Source: RGIG8124 sp045130665 (GTDB lineage Bacteria > Bacillota > Clostridia > Christensenellales > CAG-917). From it: a stretch of 64,000 bases of DNA. Below the pieces are notes generated by a model that searched no databases, had not been told where the DNA came from, and saw only the letters and a program-made list of their open reading frames with translations. The position numbers and the translations under genes were made by a program. Position 1 is the stretch's first letter, and the number at the start of each line of letters is the position of its first letter. Below, piece after piece: positions 27,912-35,634 of the stretch. The stretch covers positions 124,001 through 188,000 of the forward strand of contig JBGUQC010000004.1 of assembly GCA_045130665.1 (NCBI GenBank), given 5' to 3'.

Positions 27912-29702
27912 TTAATCCTTAATAATTGCATTGAACTTACAATTTGACATACAAAGTCCGCACTTAATACACTTTGTTTGATCAATTTCATGCTTTTCTT
28001 TTACAACGCCCTTAATTGCATTAACTGGACAATTTCTTGCACAGAGAGTACAACCCTTACATGCATCTGTAATCTTGTATGAAATTAAGTCTTTACATAC
28101 GTGTGTTGGACACTTCTTATCTACTACGTGAGCGATATATTCATCTCTGAAGAACTTCAATGTTGAAAGAACTGGGTTTGGAGCTGTTTGTCCAAGAGCA
28201 CAAAGTGCATTCTTTTGGATGTAGTGACAGAGATCTTCCATTTCATCTAAGTCTTTGAGAGTTGCTTTACCTGATGTAATCTTGTTGAGGTATTCAAGTA
28301 AGCGCTTTGTACCAATTCTACATGGTGTACATTTACCACAGGATTCATCTACTGTAAATTCTAGGAAGAATTTAGCGATATCTACCATACAGTTGTCTTC
28401 GTCCATAACAATCATACCACCTGATCCAACAATTGAACCAATTGCTGCAAGTGATTCATAATCTACTGGAGTGTCGATTAAACTTTCTGGGATACATCCA
28501 CCTGATGGTCCACCTGTTTGAACAGCTTTGAGTTTCTTTCCGTTTGGACATCCACCACCGATATCATAAATGATCTTTCTTAATGGAGTTCCCATTGGGA
28601 TTTCTACTAAACCTGTGTTAACAATCTTTCCACCTAATGCGAATACCTTTGTTCCTTTGGACTTTTCAGTTCCCATTGATGCGAACCAATCTGCACCCTT
28701 TAAGATGATTTGGCAGATATTTGCATATGTTTCTACGTTGTTTAAGATAGATGGTTTGCCGAATAAACCTTTAACAGCTGGGAATGGTGGTCTTGGTCTT
28801 GGTTCACCACGTTTTCCTTCGATTGAAGTCATTAAAGCGGTTTCCTCACCACAAACGAATGCACCTGAACCTAATCTGATTTCAAGGTCAAAGTCAAAAC
28901 CTGTATCTAAGATGTTCTTACCAATTAAGCCGTATTCTCTAGCTTGTGCTAAAGCAATCTTCAATCTTTGAACTGCGATTGGATATTCAGCTCTTACATA
29001 AATGTAACCTTGGTTTGAACCAATTGCATAACCTGCAATTGCCATTGCTTCGATAACTGAGTGTGGATCACCTTCTAATACGGAACGATCCATGAATGCA
29101 CCTGGGTCACCTTCGTCTGCGTTACAGCAAACATACTTTTGATCACCAACTGAATTTCTACAGAATTGCCACTTTAAACCTGTTGGGAATCCTGCGCCAC
29201 CACGGCCACGAAGACCTGAGTTCTTGATAACATCGATAACATCTTGTGGGGTCATCTCTTTTAATACCTTAATTAAGGCTTGATAACCGTCATATGCGAT
29301 ATATTCATCGATATTTTCTGGGTTGATAACACCGCAAAGACGAAGTGCAATACGAGTTTGTTGCTTGTAGAAGTTTGTCTCGGATAATGCTTTAATAGCT
29401 TCATGAGATGATTCTTTCTTTTCTACATATAACAATCTGTTTACAATACGGCCTTTAATAAGGTGTTCTTCTACGATTTCTTTGACATCGTCTACTTTTA
29501 CGCCTGTATAGAAAGCGCCTTCAGGATAGACAACGCAAACAGGACCATTTGCACACAAACCAAAACAACCAGTTTTGATGAGAGCAACTTCATTCTTAAG
29601 GCCCTTCTCTTCTAAAAGTTTTTCAAATTCTGCAGCAACGGCTGGTGAATTGTTTGATGTACAACCAGTTCCTCCGCAGACTAAGACAGTACTTCTGAAC
29701 AT
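27912..29702 (-). CDS. hydB: bifurcating hydrogenase flavin subunit HydB (NuoF-like)
   Basis: HydB carries FMN and is the electron-bifurcation site, exchanging electrons with NAD(H) and ferredoxin. A thioredoxin-like 2Fe-2S domain lies at the N-terminus (CGGTGC, GCFGLCANGP). The NuoF core follows with the NADH/FMN loop GLRGRGGAGFPTG and CNADEGDPGAFMDR, then SCGKCTPCRIG (4Fe-4S). Two C-terminal ferredoxin clusters (CKGCTLCARNCP, CIKCGLCMSNC) complete it. Length (596) is typical. TTAGGAGGG precedes the start. It lies between the small 2Fe-2S protein and hydA. Confidence 0.95.
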   Translation of the reverse strand: MFRSTVLVCGGTGCTSNNSPAVAAEFEKLLEEKGLKNEVALIKTGCFGLCANGPVCVVYPEGAFYTGVKVDDVKEIVEEHLIKGRIVNRLLYVEKKESSHEAIKALSETNFYKQQTRIALRLCGVINPENIDEYIAYDGYQALIKVLKEMTPQDVIDVIKNSGLRGRGGAGFPTGLKWQFCRNSVGDQKYVCCNADEGDPGAFMDRSVLEGDPHSVIEAMAIAGYAIGSNQGYIYVRAEYPIAVQRLKIALAQAREYGLIGKNILDTGFDFDLEIRLGSGAFVCGEETALMTSIEGKRGEPRPRPPFPAVKGLFGKPSILNNVETYANICQIILKGADWFASMGTEKSKGTKVFALGGKIVNTGLVEIPMGTPLRKIIYDIGGGCPNGKKLKAVQTGGPSGGCIPESLIDTPVDYESLAAIGSIVGSGGMIVMDEDNCMVDIAKFFLEFTVDESCGKCTPCRIGTKRLLEYLNKITSGKATLKDLDEMEDLCHYIQKNALCALGQTAPNPVLSTLKFFRDEYIAHVVDKKCPTHVCKDLISYKITDACKGCTLCARNCPVNAIKGVVKEKHEIDQTKCIKCGLCMSNCKFNAIIKD

Positions 29703-29720
29703 AAATTTCCCTCCTAAATA

Positions 29721-30092
29721 CTACTCGTTTGTAATTAAATAATCTGTGCAAACGTTACCATTAACAATATGATTTGCAACGATATTCTTTGCTTTGTCTG
29801 CATCTACATGAATGTATGTTATTTTTTCTTGGCCTGGTACAAAAACTTCAACGATTGGTTCAAGTTTGCACATTCCCAAACAGCCACTACGTGTGACTTT
29901 AACATCCTTCAATTGACGCTTTGCAACTTCATCAATAAGTGTATTGTATACAGGACGTGCACCTGCGGAAATACCACATGTTGCCATACCAACTACAATA
30001 CGAATCTCTTTGGAATCATCTTTGTTGTCTCTTAAGATGATCTCAGATTGCATCTTATCTCTGATGTTCATAATATCAGCGATACTCTTCAT
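29721..30092 (-). CDS. thioredoxin-like [2Fe-2S] ferredoxin of the hydrogenase operon
   Basis: This 123-residue protein matches the stand-alone thioredoxin-like 2Fe-2S protein often found just before hydB. Its cluster cysteines are in GMATCGISAGA and SGCLGMCKLEP, the usual four-Cys arrangement. It probably shuttles electrons or serves as an accessory to HydABC. The start overlaps the end of the preceding HATPase gene by 4 bp, and hydB follows after 18 bp. Confidence 0.88.
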   Translation of the reverse strand: MKSIADIMNIRDKMQSEIILRDNKDDSKEIRIVVGMATCGISAGARPVYNTLIDEVAKRQLKDVKVTRSGCLGMCKLEPIVEVFVPGQEKITYIHVDADKAKNIVANHIVNGNVCTDYLITNE

Positions 30093-30634
30093 AAATTTGC
30101 TCCTCCAATTTCCTTTATATTTTCATTAATCATGTCCCTGACGAACAATAAAACTTGCGGTTCACTAACTGGTATTCCATTTAGTTGTTCTTTAAGCTCT
30201 CTTGTGTCGAGATCAAATTGATTTCCATTAACGCTAACCTTTAAAACATAATCTGTTGGGATTTCATCAGATAGAAGTGTTGTCATTGTATCTGCGATAT
30301 TCCCTAAAGGTTCACGGTCTATATTATCGATCTCAAATGTGGCTACAACCTCAGTTCCTTTACCTTTGGTAGATTTTATTGAGAATGTGCCATTTGCCTG
30401 TTCTGCGGCCATTTTAAAGAGTGGTACACCCATTCCTACCTTTCTTGTTGTTCTTGTTGTTGTGAATGGATCTGTGACTTTTGATAAAAACTCTTCATCC
30501 ATTCCGCAGCCATCATCTGCTATCCTTATTGTTAACACATTGCCATCGGCAATTATGTCTATTTCAACTAGTGTTGCTCCAGCTTTAACAGAGTTTTCAG
30601 TTATGTCTAGAATGTTTAAGGCTAATTCTCTCAT
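30089..30634 (-). CDS. HATPase-domain protein of the hydrogenase operon
   Basis: The protein is an isolated GHKL ATPase domain without a histidine-phosphorylation domain: N box LDITENSVKAGA, G1 box ADDGCGM, TTRTTRKVGMGVPLF lid and GKGTEV G2 box. I start it at 30634 (MRELALN) with AAAGGAAT upstream. The frame extends 10 codons further but lacks a ribosome site there. Proteins like this recur in Clostridia beside hydrogenase genes and are presumed regulatory kinases or chaperone-like ATPases. Role here is inferred from position only. It overlaps the 2Fe-2S gene by 4 bp. Confidence 0.8.
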   Translation of the reverse strand: MRELALNILDITENSVKAGATLVEIDIIADGNVLTIRIADDGCGMDEEFLSKVTDPFTTTRTTRKVGMGVPLFKMAAEQANGTFSIKSTKGKGTEVVATFEIDNIDREPLGNIADTMTTLLSDEIPTDYVLKVSVNGNQFDLDTRELKEQLNGIPVSEPQVLLFVRDMINENIKEIGGANL

Positions 30635-30635
30635 A

Positions 30636-31334
30636 TTATTCCTTTGGCTTTGATAGAGTATCAATTAGACAATCTATTGAATACTCCTCAAGTTCTATGG
30701 CACTACTGAAAGATATTGTTTGAAGAACATGTGAATCTGAATCAATAATGATATTGTACTTATCCTTATATTCTTCCATATCTTGCTCTGTTGCCTTTGT
30801 ACTAAATTCAACTGTTGTAAAGCCTGGCATAATTGAACCTAGTATCATGAGCATGCTATTTGCTTCTCTATCTATATGTGCAGGTATTGCAATTCCTCTA
30901 AATTTCTTTGCAAGTTCCGACACCTGATAACTTGATATCTTAGCGCTATCTAGAAGCATTGTTTTTTCATATCCGATGATGTTATCATCCTCGTCCATGA
31001 TTTGTTGTTCACCAAATATTTCTGGCCTATTCTCTCTTTGAGAGAAATCTATGCTGTTATAAAAGCCTTCAAGGTCATTGTATGTTCTAAAGAGGCAAAG
31101 AAGATGTATATCTTCGTTTGTTTGTAGTTCCATTGCTGGAACAACCTTGATTCCGTAGAATTCGCCAGCTTTTAGAGCTACTTCTACATTTTTTATTGAA
31201 TTGTGATCAGACACAGCAATAAAGTCTAATCCATTCATTTTTCCAAGACCTACAATGGTCACTGGTGTCATATCTTTCTCAGCACAAGGTGACAGCGCCG
31301 AGTGTATATGCAAGTCATAGCGATATAAACTCAT
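30636..31334 (-). CDS. PHP-domain phosphoesterase of the hydrogenase operon
   Basis: The 232-residue protein has the metal-binding motifs of the PHP phosphoesterase fold: YDLHIHSALSPC, AVSDHNSIKN, PAHIDRE and DSDSH. Small PHP proteins of this kind are regularly linked to sensory-type hydrogenase genes. They may hydrolyse a nucleotide or phosphoprotein signal. It overlaps the DRTGG gene by 1 bp and is followed immediately by the HATPase gene. Confidence 0.85.
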   Translation of the reverse strand: MSLYRYDLHIHSALSPCAEKDMTPVTIVGLGKMNGLDFIAVSDHNSIKNVEVALKAGEFYGIKVVPAMELQTNEDIHLLCLFRTYNDLEGFYNSIDFSQRENRPEIFGEQQIMDEDDNIIGYEKTMLLDSAKISSYQVSELAKKFRGIAIPAHIDREANSMLMILGSIMPGFTTVEFSTKATEQDMEEYKDKYNIIIDSDSHVLQTISFSSAIELEEYSIDCLIDTLSKPKE

Positions 31335-31666
31335 TACTTATTTAGAGCTCTATCAAAGGTCACTGCTGCTGTGTATATATCTAAGGATGTAGACACAATA
31401 TTGAACCCTTGACTTTTAACCCTTGTTAATAGATTTTCATCTGGCATTACACCCTCGCATAGCACTATAAGTGCTATATCTGCAAGTGTTGCAACTGCAC
31501 AGACATTTACATTATTCATTATTGTGAACCAAGCGCTATCTGCTGGAGCAGAACCCATAACATGAGATAAGAAATCCCCTGCGTATCCGCAAGTTACTTC
31601 TCTCTCTGGATCTGGGAGATTTATCTCCCTTCCATTTATAGCCTTGATAACATCAATAACTTTCAT
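31334..31666 (-). CDS. DRTGG-domain protein (second copy)
   Basis: This 110-residue protein is a stand-alone DRTGG-like domain: LSHVMGSAPADSAWFTIM, LADIALIVLCEG and a C-terminal GFNIVSTSLDIY. Such domains are thought to bind a ligand, possibly a nucleotide, and are found in hydrogenase and Hpr-kinase contexts. It overlaps the genes on both sides by 1 bp each. A paralogue lies at 33406-33756 in the same operon. Confidence 0.75.
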   Translation of the reverse strand: MKVIDVIKAINGREINLPDPEREVTCGYAGDFLSHVMGSAPADSAWFTIMNNVNVCAVATLADIALIVLCEGVMPDENLLTRVKSQGFNIVSTSLDIYTAAVTFDRALNK

Positions 31667-32955
31667 TATTCACCTTTTTTGTATTCTTTAAGCCTTGGAC
31701 ATTTTGCATCTGGAGGAAGAACGCCATTTACGATATCTTCTGCAAAAGCTCTACAGCTTGGTGCACCACAGAGACCGCAATCTACGCCTGGTAATTCCTC
31801 TAGAATTCTTTCAATTTCCATAAGCTTCTTCATAGCAACGAGCCTATTAGAATCCAGTTTAAACACATCTTTTTTAGATGGTGCTTCTTCCCAAAGGAAG
31901 TAATCTGTTGGTTTATTCACATCTGCTACGTTGTTAATATTTCTTGGTAATTTATTGATTAGTGTGTGTAAACGAGAACGAGCAACAAAAGGATTTTCTA
32001 TATTCATTACACCGCCTACGCATCCTGATGTACATGCGTTAAGTTCGATGAAGTCTATATCCTGAAGTCCTCCGTCCTCAAGGGCATCTAAAATTTGTTT
32101 GCAGTTTTCAATGCCATCTGCTGCAATTGTTTTGTCCTTATATGTTGCATTTGCCTCGCCTCTAGAGATTCCCCAACCTAAACCGAATGAAGATAATGAA
32201 CATAGTGGTTTAATTTCGGTTAGTTTTGGCATTACATCTATTAGATGCATATATGCATCTGATGTGGATAATACTCTATTTACATAAGGTCTATTTACAC
32301 CAAGACCCATCTTAAGAGCGAAAACCTTAGCTGGACATGGAGATATGAAGTATACTCCGATATCCTTTTCTGGAATTCCCTTCTTAATTGCATTCTCTTT
32401 TGCGATTTTTGCTGCAACATCTACTGGAGCTAAAGTATTTAAAAGGTGATCTGTTAAATTGTGATAACTCATCATGATAAGGTCTAACATTGCAGGACAA
32501 GCAGTTGAGATAATTGGTTTAGGAATTGTATCTCTGTTCATCATGATGTTAGTTACAGATGAGACATAATCTGCACCCTTACCAACTTCAAAGACTTCAT
32601 CAAAACCTAAGGCAAGCAAACCATTAAGAACGATATTGATATCGTTAAGGTTATTAAATTGACCATAGAGTGATGGTGGTGGTAGAACAATTTTATATTT
32701 AAAGTCGTTAATACAATCCCAAGGATCATGTGCTGGAAGCTTTGCATGTTGCGGACAAAGTCTTACGCACTCTCCACATCCAACGCACTTTTCATAAGCG
32801 ACAGAAGCCTTACCATCTCTTACACGTATAGCCTCAGTTGGGCATCTACGCATACAAGTGATACAACCTACGCACTTGTCCTTATCTAACATAACAGTGT
32901 GTAGAGCCTTATCGCCTAATACTAAACCTATTTCTTTATTTACTATTTTCCCCAT
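31666..32955 (-). CDS. sensory-type [FeFe]-hydrogenase homologue (HydS-like)
   Basis: The 429-residue protein has two ferredoxin clusters (CVGCITCMRRCP, CVGCGECVRLCP) and an H-cluster-like domain with altered motifs: TACPAM for L1, SPCPAK for L2 and NACTSGCVGG for L3. A C-terminal 4Fe-4S motif, CGLCGAPSCRAF, follows. L1 lacks the second Cys and TSCCP pattern of catalytic enzymes. That places it with the putative sensory (group C/D) hydrogenases, which are thought to monitor H2 or redox state. No PAS domain is present. It is co-transcribed with HydABC and with HATPase, PHP and DRTGG partners. Confidence 0.82.
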   Translation of the reverse strand: MGKIVNKEIGLVLGDKALHTVMLDKDKCVGCITCMRRCPTEAIRVRDGKASVAYEKCVGCGECVRLCPQHAKLPAHDPWDCINDFKYKIVLPPPSLYGQFNNLNDINIVLNGLLALGFDEVFEVGKGADYVSSVTNIMMNRDTIPKPIISTACPAMLDLIMMSYHNLTDHLLNTLAPVDVAAKIAKENAIKKGIPEKDIGVYFISPCPAKVFALKMGLGVNRPYVNRVLSTSDAYMHLIDVMPKLTEIKPLCSLSSFGLGWGISRGEANATYKDKTIAADGIENCKQILDALEDGGLQDIDFIELNACTSGCVGGVMNIENPFVARSRLHTLINKLPRNINNVADVNKPTDYFLWEEAPSKKDVFKLDSNRLVAMKKLMEIERILEELPGVDCGLCGAPSCRAFAEDIVNGVLPPDAKCPRLKEYKKGE

Positions 32956-32977
32956 TATCTAAGCTTTGATACCTAAT

Positions 32978-33406
32978 TTAGCTGAATTTAATAACCATAG
33001 TTACGGTAGTGCCAACACCAACGGTGCTTTCAATATTAAATTCATCCGTATATTTTTTCATGTTTGGTAATCCCATACCAGCCCCAAATCCTAAAGCTCT
33101 AACGTCTTCTGGTGCTGTGGAATAACCTGGTTGCATAGCAAGTTCTATATCTTCTATGCCCTTACCATGATCTGCAAGAACAATTTGAATTCTATCTAAG
33201 AATACATCTATGATTGCTTGTCCACCGCTTGCATGAATAACCATATTGATTTCGCCTTCATACATTGCGATAGCAACTCGTCTAATATCTTGAGATTTAA
33301 CACCTAATTGTTTCAATTTAGACTTTACAGCTTCAGAAGCTGCACCAGCCGATGAAAAATTAGATCCATCTACGTCATATACTAAGCGAATTGAGTCTTC
33401 TGCCAT
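32978..33406 (-). CDS. RsbW-like HATPase of the hydrogenase operon
   Basis: This 142-residue protein resembles anti-sigma-factor-type serine kinases: VAIAMYEGEINMVIHA (N box), LADHGKGIEDIE (G1) and GFGAGMGLPNMKK. It is a single GHKL domain and may phosphorylate or sequester a partner, perhaps signalling downstream of the sensory hydrogenase. It follows the first DRTGG gene with a 1-bp overlap and precedes the HydS-like gene by 22 bp. Confidence 0.8.
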   Translation of the reverse strand: MAEDSIRLVYDVDGSNFSSAGAASEAVKSKLKQLGVKSQDIRRVAIAMYEGEINMVIHASGGQAIIDVFLDRIQIVLADHGKGIEDIELAMQPGYSTAPEDVRALGFGAGMGLPNMKKYTDEFNIESTVGVGTTVTMVIKFS

Positions 33407-33756
33407 TATTCTTTAGATTTTCTAAGACCTGCGTCATATAAAAGACCGCAAGTTTCAAACATAACATATGGTGTTGAGATTATAGCGATATTATTCTCTT
33501 CTGCAAGTTTAACGATCTCAGCATCCAATTGTTTACCTCTTGCAATGATGATGCATACTGCATCAACCATAATTGCTGTTCTAACTACTTGTGGGTTACA
33601 TAATCCTGTGATTAATAAACCGTTTGAAGCTGAATAGAAAGCCAAAACGTCTGACATCATGTCTGATGCACAACATGTTTTAACTTCTACAGATAAATCT
33701 GTATTACTTGTTAGAACTTTGCCGTTAACAATTTTAGAGATTTCACCAATATTCAT
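33406..33756 (-). CDS. DRTGG-domain protein (first copy)
   Basis: The 116-residue stand-alone DRTGG-like domain shows CCASDMMSDVLAFY, LLITGLCNPQVVRTA and IAIISTPYVMFE, the typical pattern. A ligand-sensing role is inferred from the family. It sits between hydC and the RsbW-like HATPase with a 1-bp overlap, and is a paralogue of 31334-31666. Confidence 0.78.
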   Translation of the reverse strand: MNIGEISKIVNGKVLTSNTDLSVEVKTCCASDMMSDVLAFYSASNGLLITGLCNPQVVRTAIMVDAVCIIIARGKQLDAEIVKLAEENNIAIISTPYVMFETCGLLYDAGLRKSKE

Positions 33757-33769
33757 AGTTAATTAAAAA

Positions 33770-34270
33770 TTAGTCCTTATATTTAGCTAAAATTCCAGGA
33801 ATCTCTTTTGGTGTTAATTTACCATATGTATCTCCACCAACGACCATAACTGGTGCTAATCCGCAGCAACCAATACAACGTGTTGCAGCAAGTGAGAATT
33901 TACCATCTGGAGTTGTACCGCCATCTGGGAGTCCTAAGACTTCTTTACATTTTGCAAAAACATCTCCACTACCTTTAACATAGCAAGCTGTTCCTAAACA
34001 TACTGAAACTGGATGTTCACCAACTGGGTTGAGTGAGAACCATGAATAGAATGTTGCGATTCCGAAGATTTCTTCCATAGATACGCCGAGTTCTTCTGAG
34101 ATGATCTTTTGGACTTCAATTGGAAGGTATCCATAGATTTCTTGTGCTTTTTGAAGAGCTGGCATTGTTGAGCCTGGCATTCCCTTCAATTCATTAAGCA
34201 TTTCACGGAGTTGTTTTTCTTGTTCTGCTGTTCCTTTAAATTGAACTGTTGTTAAATTAATTTTACCCAT
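33770..34270 (-). CDS. hydC: bifurcating hydrogenase subunit HydC (NuoE-like)
   Basis: HydC is the NuoE-like thioredoxin-fold 2Fe-2S subunit of the HydABC complex. It shows the family segments MPALQKAQEIYGYLP and FYSWFSLNPVG and the cluster cysteines CLGTACYVKG and CIGCCGLAPV. Length (166) is typical. As first gene it has a GGAGG ribosome site and an upstream promoter. It works with HydB and HydA to couple NADH and ferredoxin oxidation to H2. Confidence 0.95.
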   Translation of the reverse strand: MGKINLTTVQFKGTAEQEKQLREMLNELKGMPGSTMPALQKAQEIYGYLPIEVQKIISEELGVSMEEIFGIATFYSWFSLNPVGEHPVSVCLGTACYVKGSGDVFAKCKEVLGLPDGGTTPDGKFSLAATRCIGCCGLAPVMVVGGDTYGKLTPKEIPGILAKYKD

Positions 34271-34294
34271 ATTTCCTCCACACTTGTTTGAGTA

Positions 34295-34324
34295 TTTATA
34301 AAATTAGCAAAATAATATTAACAA
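34295..34324 (-). promoter_or_regulatory. promoter of the hydrogenase operon
   Basis: On the minus strand TTGTTA (34319-34324) and TATAAA (34295-34300) are separated by 18 bp and lie about 25 bp before the hydC start. The boxes are imperfect but no better candidate is visible in this spacer. Confidence 0.5.
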
Positions 34325-34371
34325 ATATTAAGGGGTAATATCAAGAGGTAATTTTTAGCAAATTTTTATTT

Positions 34372-34406
34372 AAAAAAATAAAAGCGGTGTTCTAACAAGC
34401 CGCTTT
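34372..34406 (-). terminator. terminator after nadE
   Basis: Stem AAAGCGG/CCGCTTT with a 12-base loop is followed by TATTTTTTT on the minus strand. It lies about 50 bp beyond the nadE stop codon. Confidence 0.85.
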
Positions 34407-34456
34407 ATTTCAATATAGGTTTTTCCGTTATTCTAAATGGGTAAAAATAATTTTAT

Positions 34457-35200
34457 TTATTTTTTGAATTTATATGGCATACAGCGTTTATGCTCTGATT
34501 TTTTAGCCATATTTTCTATCTTTTCTTTAACCTCGGATGGTATATCTTCGCCCTTAAGATACTTATCAACATCTGAGTATAAAATTCCCATTTCTTTTTC
34601 ATCTGTTTGGCCTTCAAATAAACCTGCAGATGGGGCCTTTTTTATAATATGTTCAGGTGCGCCCAAATATGCGAGTAATTCATAGATTTCGGAGACAGTT
34701 AAATCTGAAATTGGGTTAAGATCATAAGCGCCATCTCCCCACTTTGTAAAGTATCCTAAAATTGTTTCATCTGCGTTACCTGTACCCACTACCAAATAAC
34801 CTCTAGATTGGCCCAAAGCATATAGAGTTGTCATGCGCAAACGTGGGTTAATATTTATAAGTGATTGGTCGTATGCCCAATCCCCTTTTTTACCTTCTAA
34901 TCGTGGTTCTAACGCGGTCAATATAGCTTCTTTAGTACTTGTTAAGTCTACCTCAATTTGCTCTATCCCGAAGCGTTTTCCAGCAGCTAGAGCGTCCTCT
35001 CTATCCTCGCCATAATTACGTGATGATTGGCAAGGCATAATGACACCCAAAACGTTAGGAGTTGCTAGTTTACAGAGTGCACCAACAAGAGTACAATCCT
35101 TACCTCCGCTATTGCCATAAATAAAGCCTTTTGCACCTTTTTCAACAAGAAAAGCTTTAAGCCAATTTACTCTTTCTTCTACAGTTTTCTTACAATCCAT
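34457..35200 (-). CDS. nadE: ammonia-dependent NAD+ synthetase
   Basis: NadE adenylates deamido-NAD and amidates it to NAD+. The 247-residue protein is the short, ammonia-dependent form without a glutaminase domain. The PP-loop reads YGNSGGKDCT, a variant of the usual SGGxDS with Cys at the Ser position. The family segments VGTGNADETILGYFTKWGDGAYDLNP and SAGLFEGQTDE (deamido-NAD site) are intact. It is a single gene with its own terminator. Confidence 0.92.
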   Translation of the reverse strand: MDCKKTVEERVNWLKAFLVEKGAKGFIYGNSGGKDCTLVGALCKLATPNVLGVIMPCQSSRNYGEDREDALAAGKRFGIEQIEVDLTSTKEAILTALEPRLEGKKGDWAYDQSLININPRLRMTTLYALGQSRGYLVVGTGNADETILGYFTKWGDGAYDLNPISDLTVSEIYELLAYLGAPEHIIKKAPSAGLFEGQTDEKEMGILYSDVDKYLKGEDIPSEVKEKIENMAKKSEHKRCMPYKFKK

Positions 35201-35320
35201 AAAAACCTCGATTATTTTAATGATTAAATTGTATTATTTTTAAAGGTTTTTTGTAAAGTATATTTATATAAAAATAGAAGCCACCCCGAATGATGGCTCA
35301 TTGATTATTTGATTTTAGAG

Positions 35321-35404
35321 TTATTCTTCACTCTTTTCATCTTCTGGAGTTTGTTCTTCAGGTTTTTCTTCATCTTTTGGTTCTTCAACCTTTGGAGATG
35401 AATC
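35321..35404 (-). pseudogene. C-terminal remnant of an acidic-tailed protein
   Basis: On the minus strand this frame encodes a Lys/Glu/Pro-rich tail (SSPKVEEPKDEEKPEEQ then TPEDEKSEE) ending at a stop codon at 35321. Reading upstream, the frame stays open through AT-rich sequence unlike a gene, to a stop at 35495-35497 with no start codon. It looks like the end of a gene whose body was lost. The junction is near 35404, next to the repeats and the ATPase gene. Short direct repeats of TTTTTTCGCCA occur just upstream (about 35409-35419 and 35443-35452). Confidence 0.5.
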
Positions 35405-35492
35405 TATCTTTTTTCGCCAAAAATACGCCAATATTCGCTCATTTTTTCGCCATATATTATTTTTTACCAGTATTAATATAAAATAAAAATTT

Positions 35493-35525
35493 GACTAAAA
35501 TAAGATTGTATCGTATTTTGGTCGT
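35493..35525. repeat. 33-bp repeat, copy 1 (internal inverted repeat)
   Basis: This sequence recurs at 35584-35616, 91 bp further on. Each copy is itself an imperfect palindrome: arms GACTAAAATA and TATTTTGGTC (one mismatch) around a 13-base centre. See copy 2. Confidence 0.85.
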
Positions 35526-35583
35526 TTTTAAATAATTTGTATATAATAAATTATATATTTTAATTGACAAAATCTAAATTTTC

Positions 35584-35616
35584 GACTAAAATAAGATTGT
35601 ATCGTATTTTGGTCGT
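35584..35616. repeat. 33-bp repeat, copy 2, before the ATPase gene
   Basis: This copy matches copy 1 over 33 bases and ends 19 bp before the ATG of the DUF4143-type ATPase, adjoining its TGGAGGT ribosome site. The palindromic form and spacing suggest operator sites or the recombination ends of a mobile gene cassette. The region 35201-35634 otherwise holds only the gene remnant. Confidence 0.85.
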
Positions 35617-35634
35617 AAAATATGGAGGTATAAT

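Noticed and set aside
31666..32955. Annotation of the HydS-like protein as a second catalytic hydrogenase.
   Set aside because: Its H-cluster motifs (TACPAM, SPCPAK, ACTSGC) depart from the catalytic consensus, and its neighbours are signalling-type proteins.
35435..35475. A 12-codon frame (MSEYWRIFGEKR) upstream of the gene remnant.
   Set aside because: It is very short, lacks a ribosome site and lies in a repeat-rich AT tract. I list the local direct repeats but not a gene.
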